Part shown: one piece after another, positions 1-7,958 of the stretch | How the letters are laid out: each line of letters opens with the position of its first letter | How positions within the stretch are numbered: the stretch's first letter is position 1 | DNA from: Gemmatimonadales bacterium | GTDB lineage: Bacteria > Gemmatimonadota > Gemmatimonadetes > Gemmatimonadales > JACORV01 | Reading direction: 5' to 3' | Assembly: GCA_035502185.1 (NCBI GenBank) | Contig: DATJUT010000103.1 | Location: forward strand, 1 to 64,000 | DNA: 64,000 nucleotides | The notes under the pieces: model-generated | The model's input: the letters and a program-made list of their open reading frames with translations, nothing else | Databases searched by the model: none | Told to the model about the DNA's origin: nothing | Position numbers and translations under genes: made by a program

Positions 1-405
1 GAGCGGCTGCAGGAGATTGCCGCCGATCCGGTGCTGGTGGACAAGAACGTCCGCACCCTGCCCACGGTGAAGCCGTCCGAGGGCGTCGGCGTCGTCGAGG
101 CGCCGCGCGGGACGCTGATCCACCACTACAAGACCGACGAGCGCGGCGTGATCACGATGGCGAACCTGATCGTCGCGACCCAGGGCAACGCTGCCCGGAT
201 GGCGATGGGCGTGGAGAAGGCCGCCAAGGGCCTGATCTCGGGCAAGCAGGTCTCGGAGGGGCTGCTGAACATGGTCGAAATGGCGTTCCGCGCCTACGAC
301 CCGTGCCTGGGCTGCGCGACCCACAGCCTGCTGGGGGAAATGCCGCTCGAGGTCACCATCCGCGATCCCGAGGGCGAAGTGCTGCAGGTCGTGAGGCGGG
401 ACTAG
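1..405 (+). CDS. [NiFe]-hydrogenase large subunit, C-terminal part (5' truncated by window edge)
   Basis: The frame is open from base 1, so only the last 134 residues are visible. The conserved C-terminal nickel motif DPCLGCATH supplies two of the four cysteines that bind the Ni-Fe(CN)2CO centre. It is followed by about 25 residues (starting SLLGEMPLEV) that the endopeptidase would remove after nickel insertion. The motif and the tail resemble cytoplasmic group 3 (HoxH/3b-3d-like) enzymes more than membrane-bound uptake enzymes; this is a family impression. The maturation protease and hypABFCDE follow at once, so this is the last structural gene of a hydrogenase locus lying mostly left of the window. 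The NAD(P)- or F420-linked partner subunits cannot be seen. Confidence 0.92.
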   Translation, partial: ERLQEIAADPVLVDKNVRTLPTVKPSEGVGVVEAPRGTLIHHYKTDERGVITMANLIVATQGNAARMAMGVEKAAKGLISGKQVSEGLLNMVEMAFRAYDPCLGCATHSLLGEMPLEVTIRDPEGEVLQVVRRD

Positions 406-413
406 GCAGTAGC

Positions 414-456
414 GGTGTAAGAGGGTGTAAGGGTGTGGGGTGTAGGCGTAGGGTCA
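414..456 (+). repeat. GGGTGTA-type heptad array after hydrogenase stop codon
   Basis: Eight bases after the TAG stop lies a G/T-rich run built from near-heptameric units such as GGTGTAA, GGGTGTG, GGGTGTA and GGCGTAG. It has the same flavour as the array at 21933-21990. No ORF fits it, and it ends about 25 bases before the next start. Its role is unknown; it could be a 3'-UTR or termination element. Confidence 0.65.
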
Positions 457-481
457 CGGCGGCGGGAGTGGGGGATCGAAC

Positions 482-1009
482 GTGGCGGCAGACGGGACGG
501 CCGAGCGCGTCGTCGTCGTCGGGCTGGGCAACCCGCTCCTGACCGATGACGCCGTCGGCGTGCGCGCCGCCGAGATCCTGGCGGAGCGGCTGGCCGCCAC
601 CCCGGTGGACGTGGTGCAGAGCGCTTGGGGCGGAATGCGCTTCGTGGACCTGCTGGCCGGTTACGATCGCGCCATCATCGTGGACGCGATCGAGTGGCGG
701 CGGGGCCCCCCGGGCACCATCTACCGCCTCACCCCCGACGAAGCCATCCCGACCCTCCGGGCGGTCTCCTACCACGACGTCAGCCTGGGCACCGCCCTGG
801 CCCTGGGCCGCACGCTCGACATCCCGCTGCCCACCGAGACCGTCTTTTTCGCCGTCGAAGCCCAGGAAACCCGCATGTTCGGCGAACAACTGACCCCTGC
901 CGTTCGGGCAGCGCTGCCGGAGCTGGTCCGGCGCGTCGAGGCACAGCTAATGCAGTGGAAAGTGCTCGGGGTTCAGACATGCACGAAGCAGGCATCGCCC
1001 AGAACCTGA
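482..1009 (+). CDS. hydrogenase maturation endopeptidase (HyaD/HycI/HoxW family)
   Basis: This 175-residue cytoplasmic protease would cut the C-terminal extension from the hydrogenase large subunit after nickel loading. The family signature GxGNPLLTDDAVG is at residues about 14-26, with the metal-sensing acidic residues in that segment and in VDAIEW near residue 62; the YHDVSLG segment near residue 99 is also typical. The GTG start at 482 follows a G-rich stretch (GGGGGAT) that may act as ribosome-binding site. The 3' end overlaps hypA by about 30 bases in another frame, so the two are probably translationally coupled. The last 20 or so residues are out of family character, as expected where frames overlap. 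Confidence 0.88.
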   Translation: MAADGTAERVVVVGLGNPLLTDDAVGVRAAEILAERLAATPVDVVQSAWGGMRFVDLLAGYDRAIIVDAIEWRRGPPGTIYRLTPDEAIPTLRAVSYHDVSLGTALALGRTLDIPLPTETVFFAVEAQETRMFGEQLTPAVRAALPELVRRVEAQLMQWKVLGVQTCTKQASPRT

Positions 1010-1350
1010 TCGAGGCAGTCCAGCAGCGGCTCGCCTCCGAACCCGGCGCCCGCGTCGCGGCGATCCACGTCCGCGTCGGGGAGCTGTCCGGCGTCTCGAC
1101 CGATGCCCTCGACTTCGCCTTCGAGTGCCTCGCGGCCTCGACTCCCCTGAGCGGTGCCAGGCTGGTGTTCGATCCGGTGCCGCTGGTGGTGGCGTGCGAC
1201 GCGTGCGGGCAGGAGAGCCCGGTCGAGGATCTCGTCTTCCGCTGCGGCGTGTGCGGCTCGGAGCGCACCCGGATCGTGAGCGGGCGGGAGCTGGAGGTGC
1301 GGACGCTGGAGCTGGAGGACGAGACCGAGGTGGCGCATGCACGAGATTGA
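979..1350 (+). CDS. hypA: hydrogenase nickel incorporation protein HypA
   Basis: This small zinc protein (123 residues) delivers nickel to the hydrogenase precursor together with HypB. The N-terminus MHEAGIAQ carries the Met1-His2-Glu3 nickel site typical of HypA. The zinc site is two CxxC pairs: CDAC near residue 73 and CGVC near residue 92. I chose the ATG at 979 because it gives this N-terminus exactly; upstream in-frame sequence is overlap with the protease gene. It overlaps hypB by 14 bases. Confidence 0.96.
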   Translation: MHEAGIAQNLIEAVQQRLASEPGARVAAIHVRVGELSGVSTDALDFAFECLAASTPLSGARLVFDPVPLVVACDACGQESPVEDLVFRCGVCGSERTRIVSGRELEVRTLELEDETEVAHARD

Positions 1351-2029
1351 CGTCAAGGCGGGGCTGCTGGCGCCGAACGACGCGGTGGCGCGCGAGAACC
1401 GGCACCTGTTGGCGGAGCACGGGATCTACGCGGTGAACCTGATGAGCGCCCCCGGGTCGGGGAAGACGTCGCTGCTGGAGCGCGTGCTGCCGGCGCTGGC
1501 CGTGCACCACCGGGTGGGCGTGGTCGAGGGCGACATCGTGGGCAGCTGTGACAAGGACCGGCTGGACCGGTTCGGCGGCCCCGTGCACCAGATCAACACG
1601 GGCGCCGCCTGTCACCTCGACGCGCGGATGGTGCACCACGTCCTGCATCACCTCGCGGAGGACGGCTGCGACGTGGTGGTGATCGAGAACGTGGGGAACC
1701 TGGTGTGTCCCGCGGAATTCGATCTCGGCGAGGACGACGCGGTGATGCTGCTCTCGGTGACGGAGGGGCACGACAAGCCCAAGAAGTACCCGCTGATGTT
1801 CCGGCGGGCCGATCTCGTCGTGGTGAACAAGGTGGACCTGCTGGACCGGACCGACTTCGATCCGCGCGCGGCCGCGCTCGCGGTGCACGACGTGCATCCC
1901 GGCGTCGCGATCGTGTCGACGTCGTGCCGGACCGGGGAGGGCGTCGGGGACGTGGTGGCCTGGCTCGAGCGGCGGATCGCGGCGAAGCACGCGGCGCGGC
2001 CGGCCTCCTCGGGGGTCGAGGCGCGGTGA
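1337..2029 (+). CDS. hypB: hydrogenase nickel incorporation GTPase HypB
   Basis: This SIMIBI-class GTPase of 230 residues powers nickel insertion into the large subunit with HypA. The P-loop SAPGSGKTS is at about residues 37-45, the GDIVGSCDKDR switch region follows, then QINTGAACHLDA (metal-binding Cys-His). ENVGNLVCPA holds the other conserved Cys, and the guanine-specificity motif NKVD is near residue 164. There is no His-rich nickel-storage N-terminus or CCxxCxC motif, so this is the short type. Its stop TGA overlaps the GTG start of hypF. Confidence 0.97.
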   Translation: MHEIDVKAGLLAPNDAVARENRHLLAEHGIYAVNLMSAPGSGKTSLLERVLPALAVHHRVGVVEGDIVGSCDKDRLDRFGGPVHQINTGAACHLDARMVHHVLHHLAEDGCDVVVIENVGNLVCPAEFDLGEDDAVMLLSVTEGHDKPKKYPLMFRRADLVVVNKVDLLDRTDFDPRAAALAVHDVHPGVAIVSTSCRTGEGVGDVVAWLERRIAAKHAARPASSGVEAR

Positions 2030-4338
2030 GCGCACTCCTGGCGCCCCTCGCGCCGCGGCCGCTCGCCGCGCGCATCGTCGTCACGGGGGCGGTGCAGGGC
2101 ACCGGATTTCGGCCGTTCATCTTCCGGCTGGCCGTGTCGCTGGGGCTGGCGGGGTCGGTGCGCAACACCTCGTACGGCGTGGTGATCGAGGTGGAGGGCC
2201 CGGAGGAGCGGGTGACCGAGCTGGCCCGCCGGCTGGAGGGCGAGGCGCCCCCGGCGGCGGTCGTGCGACGGGTCGACGTGGCGTGGGTGGAGCCGCAGGG
2301 GGCGGAGCGGTTCGCGATTCTCGAGAGCGAGACCGGCCCCGAGCCGGTGGTGGCGATGCTGCCCGATCTCGCCACGTGTCCCGACTGCCTGCGGGAGCTG
2401 AACGATCCGGACGATCGCCGCTACCGCTACCCCTTCCTCAACTGCACCGCGTGCGGCCCGCGGCTCTCGATCATCGAGGGGCTGCCCTACGACCGGCCGC
2501 TGACGGTGATGCGCGCGTTCGCCCTGTGTCCGGACTGCGCGGCCGAGTACGACGACCCGCGGGACCGGCGCTTCCACGCGCAGCCGGTGGCGTGCCCGCG
2601 GTGCGGCCCGCGCCTCGCGTTCGAGGGCCGGGACCGCGACGCGCCGCCCGGCGCGACCTACCCGCTCGAGGCGGCGGCCGCGGTCGTGCGCTCCGGCCGG
2701 ATCCTCGCGCTCAAGGGGCTCGGTGGCTACCAGCTGATCGTGGACGCGCGCGACGGCGCCGCGGTGGCGCGGCTCCGGGCGCGCAAGGGGCGGGAAGCGA
2801 AGCCGTTCGCGGTGATGTTCCCGAGCCTCGACGCGGTGCGCCGCGCGGCCCGCGTCGGCGAGCGGGAGGCGGAACTGCTGACCTCGCCGTCGGCCCCGAT
2901 CCTGCTGCTGCCGCTGGTGGACCGCGGCGCGGTGTCGCCGGAGACGGCGCCCGGCCTGCGCTCGGTGGGCGCGATGCTGCCGTACTCCCCGCTGCACCAC
3001 CTCCTGCTCGCCCGGCTCGGGTTCCCGGTGGTGTGCACCAGCGGGAACTTCTCCGAGGAGCCGATGGCCGTCGAGGCGGACGACGCGCGCGCGCGGCTGG
3101 GCTCGATCGCGGACGCGTTCCTGCATCACGACCGCCCGGTCGCCCGCCACGTGGACGACTCCGTGGCCCGGGTGGTGGACGGCGAGCTGCTGGTCATCCG
3201 GCGCGCGCGAGGCTTCGCGCCGTTGCCGGTGGCGGTCACCGGCGACCTGCCCACGGTGCGCGCGCTCGGCGGCCACCTCAAGAACACCGTGGCCTGGAGC
3301 CAGCACGGGCAGATCGTCGCGAGCCAGCACATCGGTGATCTGGACCACCGGCTGTCGCTCGAGGCGCTCGGGCGCACCGTCCGGGACTACGAGCGCCTGT
3401 ACGCGCTGCGCCCGGTGGCCGTCGCCTGCGATCTCCATCCCGACTACGCGACGACGCGCCTCGCCGAGGCGAGCGGGTTGCCGGTGATCCGGGTGCAGCA
3501 CCACCACGCCCACGTCGCCGCGGCGATGGCCGAGCACGATCTCGCGGGCGAGGTGCTGGGCGTCGCGTGGGACGGCACGGGCCTCGGCACCGACGGCACG
3601 ATCTGGGGCGGGGAGTTCCTCCGCGCCTCGGCCACCGGCTTCGTGAGGGTGGCGCGCCTGGCGACCTTCCGGCTTCCCGGCGGGGAGGCGGCGGCGCGCC
3701 AGCCGTGGCGGTCGGCCCTGGGCGTGCTGCACGAGACGATGGGCGAGGAGCTGTGGACGCTCGACCTGGCGCCGGTGGCGGAGGCGCGCGGCCGCCGCGA
3801 GGTCCTCGAGTCCCTGTTCCGGTCCCCGGGCGACGCGGTCCGCACCTCGAGCGCGGGCCGGCTGTTCGACGCGGTCGCGTCGCTGCTCGGCCTGCGCCAG
3901 GAGTCGCGGTACGAGGCCCAGGCGGCGATGCTGCTCGAGCAGATCGCCGCCCCGGTCACGGCGGGCGCGTACCCGTTCACGCTGCGCGAGGCGCCGGGCG
4001 GGACGGGCGACGCGCTCGTGGAGCTGGACTGGCGGCCCGTGGTGCGGGGACTGCTCGCCGATCTCGGTCGCGGCACCGCGGCCCCGGTGGTCGCCGGGCG
4101 GTTCCACCTGACGATGGCCCGGATGATCGGCGCCGCGGCCGAGTGGCTGGGCGTGAGCCGGGTGGTGCTCACCGGCGGCTGCTTCCAGAACGCCGCGCTG
4201 CTCTCGCTCGCCGCGCGGGAGCTGCGGGCCCGCCGGCTCACCGTGGTGGCGCACTGCCGCGTGCCGCCCAACGACGGCGGCCTGGCGATCGGGCAGGCCA
4301 TGGTGGCGGCGCACCAGCTCCTCGAAGGCGGAGGGTAG
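2026..4338 (+). CDS. hypF: carbamoyltransferase HypF
   Basis: HypF (770 residues) converts carbamoyl phosphate to a thiocarbamoyl group on HypE, the source of the CN ligands of the active site. Domains in order are an acylphosphatase domain (about 17-100, with VQGTGFRPF), two Zn fingers (CPDC...CTACGP and CPDC...CPRCGP, about 113-200), a YrdC-like domain (about 205-390), and a Kae1/carbamoyltransferase domain to the end with the HHHAH metal motif near residue 492. The GTG start at 2026 overlaps the hypB stop and begins 16 residues before the acylphosphatase fold. All key motifs are intact and length is normal. Confidence 0.97.
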   Translation: MSALLAPLAPRPLAARIVVTGAVQGTGFRPFIFRLAVSLGLAGSVRNTSYGVVIEVEGPEERVTELARRLEGEAPPAAVVRRVDVAWVEPQGAERFAILESETGPEPVVAMLPDLATCPDCLRELNDPDDRRYRYPFLNCTACGPRLSIIEGLPYDRPLTVMRAFALCPDCAAEYDDPRDRRFHAQPVACPRCGPRLAFEGRDRDAPPGATYPLEAAAAVVRSGRILALKGLGGYQLIVDARDGAAVARLRARKGREAKPFAVMFPSLDAVRRAARVGEREAELLTSPSAPILLLPLVDRGAVSPETAPGLRSVGAMLPYSPLHHLLLARLGFPVVCTSGNFSEEPMAVEADDARARLGSIADAFLHHDRPVARHVDDSVARVVDGELLVIRRARGFAPLPVAVTGDLPTVRALGGHLKNTVAWSQHGQIVASQHIGDLDHRLSLEALGRTVRDYERLYALRPVAVACDLHPDYATTRLAEASGLPVIRVQHHHAHVAAAMAEHDLAGEVLGVAWDGTGLGTDGTIWGGEFLRASATGFVRVARLATFRLPGGEAAARQPWRSALGVLHETMGEELWTLDLAPVAEARGRREVLESLFRSPGDAVRTSSAGRLFDAVASLLGLRQESRYEAQAAMLLEQIAAPVTAGAYPFTLREAPGGTGDALVELDWRPVVRGLLADLGRGTAAPVVAGRFHLTMARMIGAAAEWLGVSRVVLTGGCFQNAALLSLAARELRARRLTVVAHCRVPPNDGGLAIGQAMVAAHQLLEGGG

Positions 4339-4342
4339 CCGC

Positions 4343-4621
4343 ATGTGCCTCGGCATCCCGGGCGAGATCCTCGAGACCCATGCCGGACCGGGCGGGCTCC
4401 GCTACGGCACCGTGCGGTTCGGCGGGGCGAGCCGCGACGTGTGCCTGGAGTACGTGCCCGAAGCCGCCGTCGGCGACTACGTGATCGTGCACGTGGGCCT
4501 GGCGCTGAGCCGGATCGCGCCCGAGGACGCCGAGGAGACCTTCCGGTACCTCGAGGAGATGCAGGAGCTGGCCGGACTGGACGGCGAGATGCAGGCGATC
4601 GAACGGTCGGAGGTGCCGTGA
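4343..4621 (+). CDS. hypC: hydrogenase assembly chaperone HypC
   Basis: This 92-residue HypC/HupF chaperone holds the Fe(CN)2CO unit with HypD and passes it to the large subunit. The N-terminal MCLGIPG with the essential Cys2 is present and fixes the start at 4343. It lies 4 bases after hypF, and its TGA overlaps the GTG start of hypD. Confidence 0.96.
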   Translation: MCLGIPGEILETHAGPGGLRYGTVRFGGASRDVCLEYVPEAAVGDYVIVHVGLALSRIAPEDAEETFRYLEEMQELAGLDGEMQAIERSEVP

Positions 4622-5739
4622 GGTACCTCGACGAGTACCGCGACGGGTCGGCGGCGCAGCGATACGCCGAGACCCTGCGCGCGATCGTCACCCGCCCCTG
4701 GACCCTGATGGAGGTGTGCGGCGGCCAGACGCACGCGATCGTGCGCTACGGCATCGACGAGATGCTGCCGCCCGGCGTCACGCTGGTGCACGGGCCCGGC
4801 TGCCCGGTCTGCGTCACGCCGGTGGACATCCTCGATCGCGCGTTCCGGATGGCCCGCCGGCCGGGGGTCGTGTTCACCTCGTTCGGGGACATGCTCCGGG
4901 TGCCGGGCACGAGCGACGACCTGCTGCACGTTCGGGCCGAGGGCGGCGACGTGCGCGTGGTCTACTCGCCGCTCGACGCCGTCGCGATCGCCGAGCGGGA
5001 GCCGGAACGCCAGGTGGTCTTCTTCGCGGTGGGTTTCGAGACCACGGCGCCGGCCAATGCTATGGCGGTCCAGCTCGCCGCGCGGAAGGGGCTGCGGAAC
5101 TTCAGCCTCCTCGTGGCCCAGGTGCGGGTCCCTCCCGCGCTCGAGGCCATCCTGGCGGAGCCGGAGTGCCGGGTGCAGGCGTTCCTCGCCGCCGGCCACG
5201 TGTGCACGGTGATGGGCACGGCGGAGTACCGGCCGCTGGTCGAGCGGCACCGGGTGCCCGTGGTGGTGACGGGCTTCGAGCCGCTGGACCTGCTGCAGGG
5301 CGTGGCGATGGCGGTGCGCCAGCTGGAGGAGGGCCGCCACGAGGTGGAGATCCAGTACGCGCGGGTGGTGCGGCCGGACGGCAACGCGGTCGCGCGCCGC
5401 GCGATCGAGGAGGTCTTCGAGGTCACGGACCGCACCTGGCGCGGCCTCGGCCCGATCCCGCGCAGCGGGCTGGGCCTGAACGCGCGGTACGCCGAGTTCG
5501 ACGCGGAGCGCCGGTTCCCGGACCACTCGCCGGCGGCCCGGGAGGACCCGGACTGCCGCGCCGGCCTGGTGCTGCAGGGGCGGCTCCGGCCGCAGGAGTG
5601 CCCCGCGTTCGGCACGCGGTGCACGCCGGAGCACCCGCTGGGTGCGCCGATGGTCTCCTCCGAGGGGGCGTGCGCGGCCTACTGGCTGTACCGCCGGCGG
5701 CGGGCCGCCGGCGCGGCGGCGACGGCGGTGGCGGGCTGA
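4618..5739 (+). CDS. hypD: hydrogenase iron-cofactor scaffold HypD
   Basis: HypD (373 residues) is a [4Fe-4S] protein on which the Fe(CN)2CO moiety is built with HypC and HypE. Visible conserved cysteine motifs are [11 protein letters not shown] (about 31-41), [10 protein letters not shown] (about 57-66), AGHVCTVMG (about 195-203), and the C-terminal cysteines in [18 protein letters not shown] and SEGACAAY that bind the cluster. The GTG start at 4618 overlaps the hypC stop, and an ATGA overlap at its end couples it to hypE. Confidence 0.97.
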   Translation: MRYLDEYRDGSAAQRYAETLRAIVTRPWTLMEVCGGQTHAIVRYGIDEMLPPGVTLVHGPGCPVCVTPVDILDRAFRMARRPGVVFTSFGDMLRVPGTSDDLLHVRAEGGDVRVVYSPLDAVAIAEREPERQVVFFAVGFETTAPANAMAVQLAARKGLRNFSLLVAQVRVPPALEAILAEPECRVQAFLAAGHVCTVMGTAEYRPLVERHRVPVVVTGFEPLDLLQGVAMAVRQLEEGRHEVEIQYARVVRPDGNAVARRAIEEVFEVTDRTWRGLGPIPRSGLGLNARYAEFDAERRFPDHSPAAREDPDCRAGLVLQGRLRPQECPAFGTRCTPEHPLGAPMVSSEGACAAYWLYRRRRAAGAAATAVAG

Positions 5740-6785
5740 TGGGCGGCGAGCTGGCGTGCCCGGTTCCGCTGCCCGCCGGCGGCCGCATCCTGCTCGCGCA
5801 CGGCGGGGGCGGACGGCTGACGCGCGAGCTGGTGGAGCGGCTGTTCGTCCCGGCGTTCCGGAACGACGCGCTGGCGGCGCTGCACGATGCCGCCGTGTTC
5901 GACACGCCGGCCGCGAAGCTCGCGTTCACCACCGACAGCTTCGTGGTGCATCCGATGTTCTTCCCGGGCGGCGACGTCGGCACGCTGGCGGTGAACGGCA
6001 CGGTCAACGACCTCGCGATGAGCGGCGCGCGGCCGCTGTATCTCAGCCTCGGGTTCATCCTCGAGGAAGGGCTGGCCATGGACGACCTGGCCCGCATCGT
6101 CGCGTCGATCGAGCGGGCCGCGCGCGAGGCGGGCGTCGTGGTGGTGGCGGGCGACACCAAGGTCGTCGAGCGCGGCAAGGGCGACGGCGTCTACATCACC
6201 AGCGCGGGCGTCGGCGCGGTGGTGGCGCGCCGGCCCGTGGCGCCGACGGAGGTGCGCCCCGGTGACGCGGTGCTGGTGAGCGGGACGATCGGCCAGCACG
6301 GCGTCGCGGTGATGGCGGTGCGCGACGGCCTCGCGTTCAGCTCCCCGATCGTCAGCGACTGCGCCAGCGTGGCCGCCCCGGCGCTCGCGCTGGTCGAGGC
6401 CGGCCTCGCCGTGCACTGCCTCCGCGACCCCACCCGCGGCGGCGTGGCGACGGTGCTGAACGAGATCGCGACCCAGGCCGCGTGCGAGATCTCGGTGCAC
6501 GAGAGCGCGGTGCCGGTCGGCGAGGACGTGGCGGGCGCGTGCGAGGTGCTGGGCCTGGACCCGCTGTACGTGGCGTGCGAGGGGCGCTTCATCGCGTTCG
6601 TCGCGGCCGGCGACGCGGACGCGGCCCTGGTGCTGCTCCGCGCGCGGCCCGACACCGCGGCCGCTGCTCGCATCGGCACCGTGGCCGCCGGGGGCACGCC
6701 GGGGCTGGTGACGCTGAAGACGCGCGCCGGCGGCGAGCGGGTGCTGGACCTGCTGTCCGGGGAGCAGTTGCCGAGGATCTGTTAG
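5739..6785 (+). CDS. hypE: hydrogenase cyanide-ligand enzyme HypE
   Basis: HypE (348 residues) dehydrates a thiocarboxamide on its C-terminal cysteine to a thiocyanate, donating CN to iron. It is an AIR-synthase/PurM-like protein: HGGGGRLTREL near the N-terminus, NGTVNDLAMSGA and AGDTKVVERG as the ATP-binding segments. The sequence ends exactly in PRIC, the carbamoylated terminal cysteine. The ATG overlaps the hypD stop. It completes an ABFCDE operon with no gap over 4 bases. Confidence 0.97.
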   Translation: MGGELACPVPLPAGGRILLAHGGGGRLTRELVERLFVPAFRNDALAALHDAAVFDTPAAKLAFTTDSFVVHPMFFPGGDVGTLAVNGTVNDLAMSGARPLYLSLGFILEEGLAMDDLARIVASIERAAREAGVVVVAGDTKVVERGKGDGVYITSAGVGAVVARRPVAPTEVRPGDAVLVSGTIGQHGVAVMAVRDGLAFSSPIVSDCASVAAPALALVEAGLAVHCLRDPTRGGVATVLNEIATQAACEISVHESAVPVGEDVAGACEVLGLDPLYVACEGRFIAFVAAGDADAALVLLRARPDTAAAARIGTVAAGGTPGLVTLKTRAGGERVLDLLSGEQLPRIC

Positions 6786-6787
6786 CC

Positions 6788-6817
6788 GGTTGTGGGTTGT
6801 GGGTGGCAGGTGGTGGG
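6788..6817 (+). repeat. GGTTGTG-type heptad array after hypE
   Basis: Starting 3 bases after the hypE stop are four in-register heptads: GGTTGTG, GGTTGTG, GGTGGCA, GGTGGTG. This is a separate flavour of the heptad arrays found after other genes here. It is followed directly by a hairpin terminator. Confidence 0.7.
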
Positions 6818-6822
6818 ACGTC

Positions 6823-6848
6823 GAGGCCGCGGTCGCGGCCTCTTCCTT
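6823..6848 (+). terminator. Rho-independent terminator of the hyp operon
   Basis: There is a perfect inverted repeat with arms at 6823-6831 and 6834-6842 (GAGGCCGCG and its complement), giving at least 8 GC-rich pairs with a 4-base loop. It is followed by TTCCTT. It sits 38 bases after hypE and before the start of the next gene. Confidence 0.75.
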
Positions 6849-6927
6849 AACCCAGGGTCTGCAACCCACCGACGGTCCGCTGCCCCCCTTTCGCCCGGCT
6901 CGGCGTCTCGACATCATCCACGGCCCC

Positions 6928-7872
6928 ATGCCCACCGCCACGGCCGTCCCCGCCATCCGCTGTACCGGCCTCCACAAGCGCTACAAGGACGTGGTCGCCG
7001 TCTCGGGCCTCGACCTCGAGGTGCGTGCGGGCGAGTGCTTCGGCCTGCTGGGCCCCAACGGCGCCGGCAAGACCACCACGGTCGAGATGCTGGAGGGGCT
7101 GGTCCCCCCGGACGGCGGCGACATCCAGGTGCTGGGAATGCGGTGGGGGCACGACGAGCACGCGCTACGCGAGCGGCTGGGCGTCGCCCTCCAGGAGACG
7201 CGGCTCGCCGACCGGCTCAAGGTCGCCGAGGTGATCCGTTTGTTCCGCAGCTTCTACCGCCGCGGACGGACCGTCGAGCAGGTGCTCGAGGTCGTGGAGC
7301 TTGGCGAGAAGCGGGACGCCTGGGTGGAGAAGCTGTCGGGCGGCCAGCGTCAGCGCCTGGCGATCGCGTGCGCGCTGGTGGGCGATCCCGACATGCTGTT
7401 CCTGGACGAGCCGACCACGGGGCTGGACCCGCAGTCCCGGCGCCAGCTGTGGGACGTGGTGGCTGCGTTCAAGCGGCAGGGCGGGACCGTCGTGCTCACG
7501 ACCCACTACATGGAAGAAGCGGAGCGGCTGTGCGACCGCGTGGCGGTGATGGATCACGGGCGGGTCATCGCCCTGGGCACGCCGCGGGAGCTGATCGCGT
7601 CGCTCGGCGCGGAGGAGGTGGTGGAGTTCGCCCTTCGCGACGGCGCGCCGGCGCCGGCCGAGGCGGTGCTGGCGGCCCTGCCGGGCGTGAAGGCCGTGCG
7701 CCGCGACGGACCGCGGTACGTCCTGACCGTGAGCGAGGTCCACCGCGCCGTGCCGGGGCTGCTGGGCGAGCTGCAGCGCCGTGACGTCGAGATGACGGAG
7801 CTGGTGACGCATCACGCGACGCTCGAGGACCTGTTCCTGAGTCTGACGGGGAGGCACCTGAGAGACGAGTGA
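6928..7872 (+). CDS. ABC-2 type exporter, ATP-binding protein
   Basis: This 314-residue ATPase probably energises the permease encoded next. Walker A GPNGAGKTTT is near residue 45, the signature LSGGQRQRLAIA near 143, Walker B MLFLDEPTTGLDP near 162, and the switch His in TTHYMEEAERL. It resembles CcmA/DrrA-type ATPases with a C-terminal regulatory region of about 90 residues. I chose ATG 6928 because it precedes the domain by about 10 residues and leaves the upstream terminator outside. The stop codon TGA lies inside the first heptad of the array at 7869. The substrate is unknown. Confidence 0.92.
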   Translation: MPTATAVPAIRCTGLHKRYKDVVAVSGLDLEVRAGECFGLLGPNGAGKTTTVEMLEGLVPPDGGDIQVLGMRWGHDEHALRERLGVALQETRLADRLKVAEVIRLFRSFYRRGRTVEQVLEVVELGEKRDAWVEKLSGGQRQRLAIACALVGDPDMLFLDEPTTGLDPQSRRQLWDVVAAFKRQGGTVVLTTHYMEEAERLCDRVAVMDHGRVIALGTPRELIASLGAEEVVEFALRDGAPAPAEAVLAALPGVKAVRRDGPRYVLTVSEVHRAVPGLLGELQRRDVEMTELVTHHATLEDLFLSLTGRHLRDE

Positions 7873-7958
7873 GAAGTGAGAAGTGAGGGGTGAGAGGTTC
7901 AGGTGAGAAGTGAGAAGTGAGAAGTGGGAAGTGAACTGCGTGAGAAGTGAGGGAAGGG
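7869..7958 (+). repeat. GTGAGAA heptad array between exporter genes
   Basis: This purine-rich array is read as GTGAGAA, GTGAGAA, GTGAGGG, GTGAGAG, GTTCAG (6 bases), GTGAGAA three times, GTGGGAA, GTGAACT, GC, GTGAGAA, GTGAGGG, AAGGG. The ATPase stop codon is embedded in the first unit. The last units provide a GAGGGA ribosome-binding site for the permease. Only the purine arm is present here. Confidence 0.9.

Noticed and set aside
1648-4356. Long open frame on the minus strand opposite hypF (about 900 codons)
   Set aside because: The translation is Arg/His/Pro-rich with no domain, and it is an antisense shadow of hypF caused by high GC at third positions.
7869-7958. CRISPR-like repeat array
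   Set aside because: Units are 7 bases long and contiguous, with no 25-40 base repeats or unique spacers and no cas genes.
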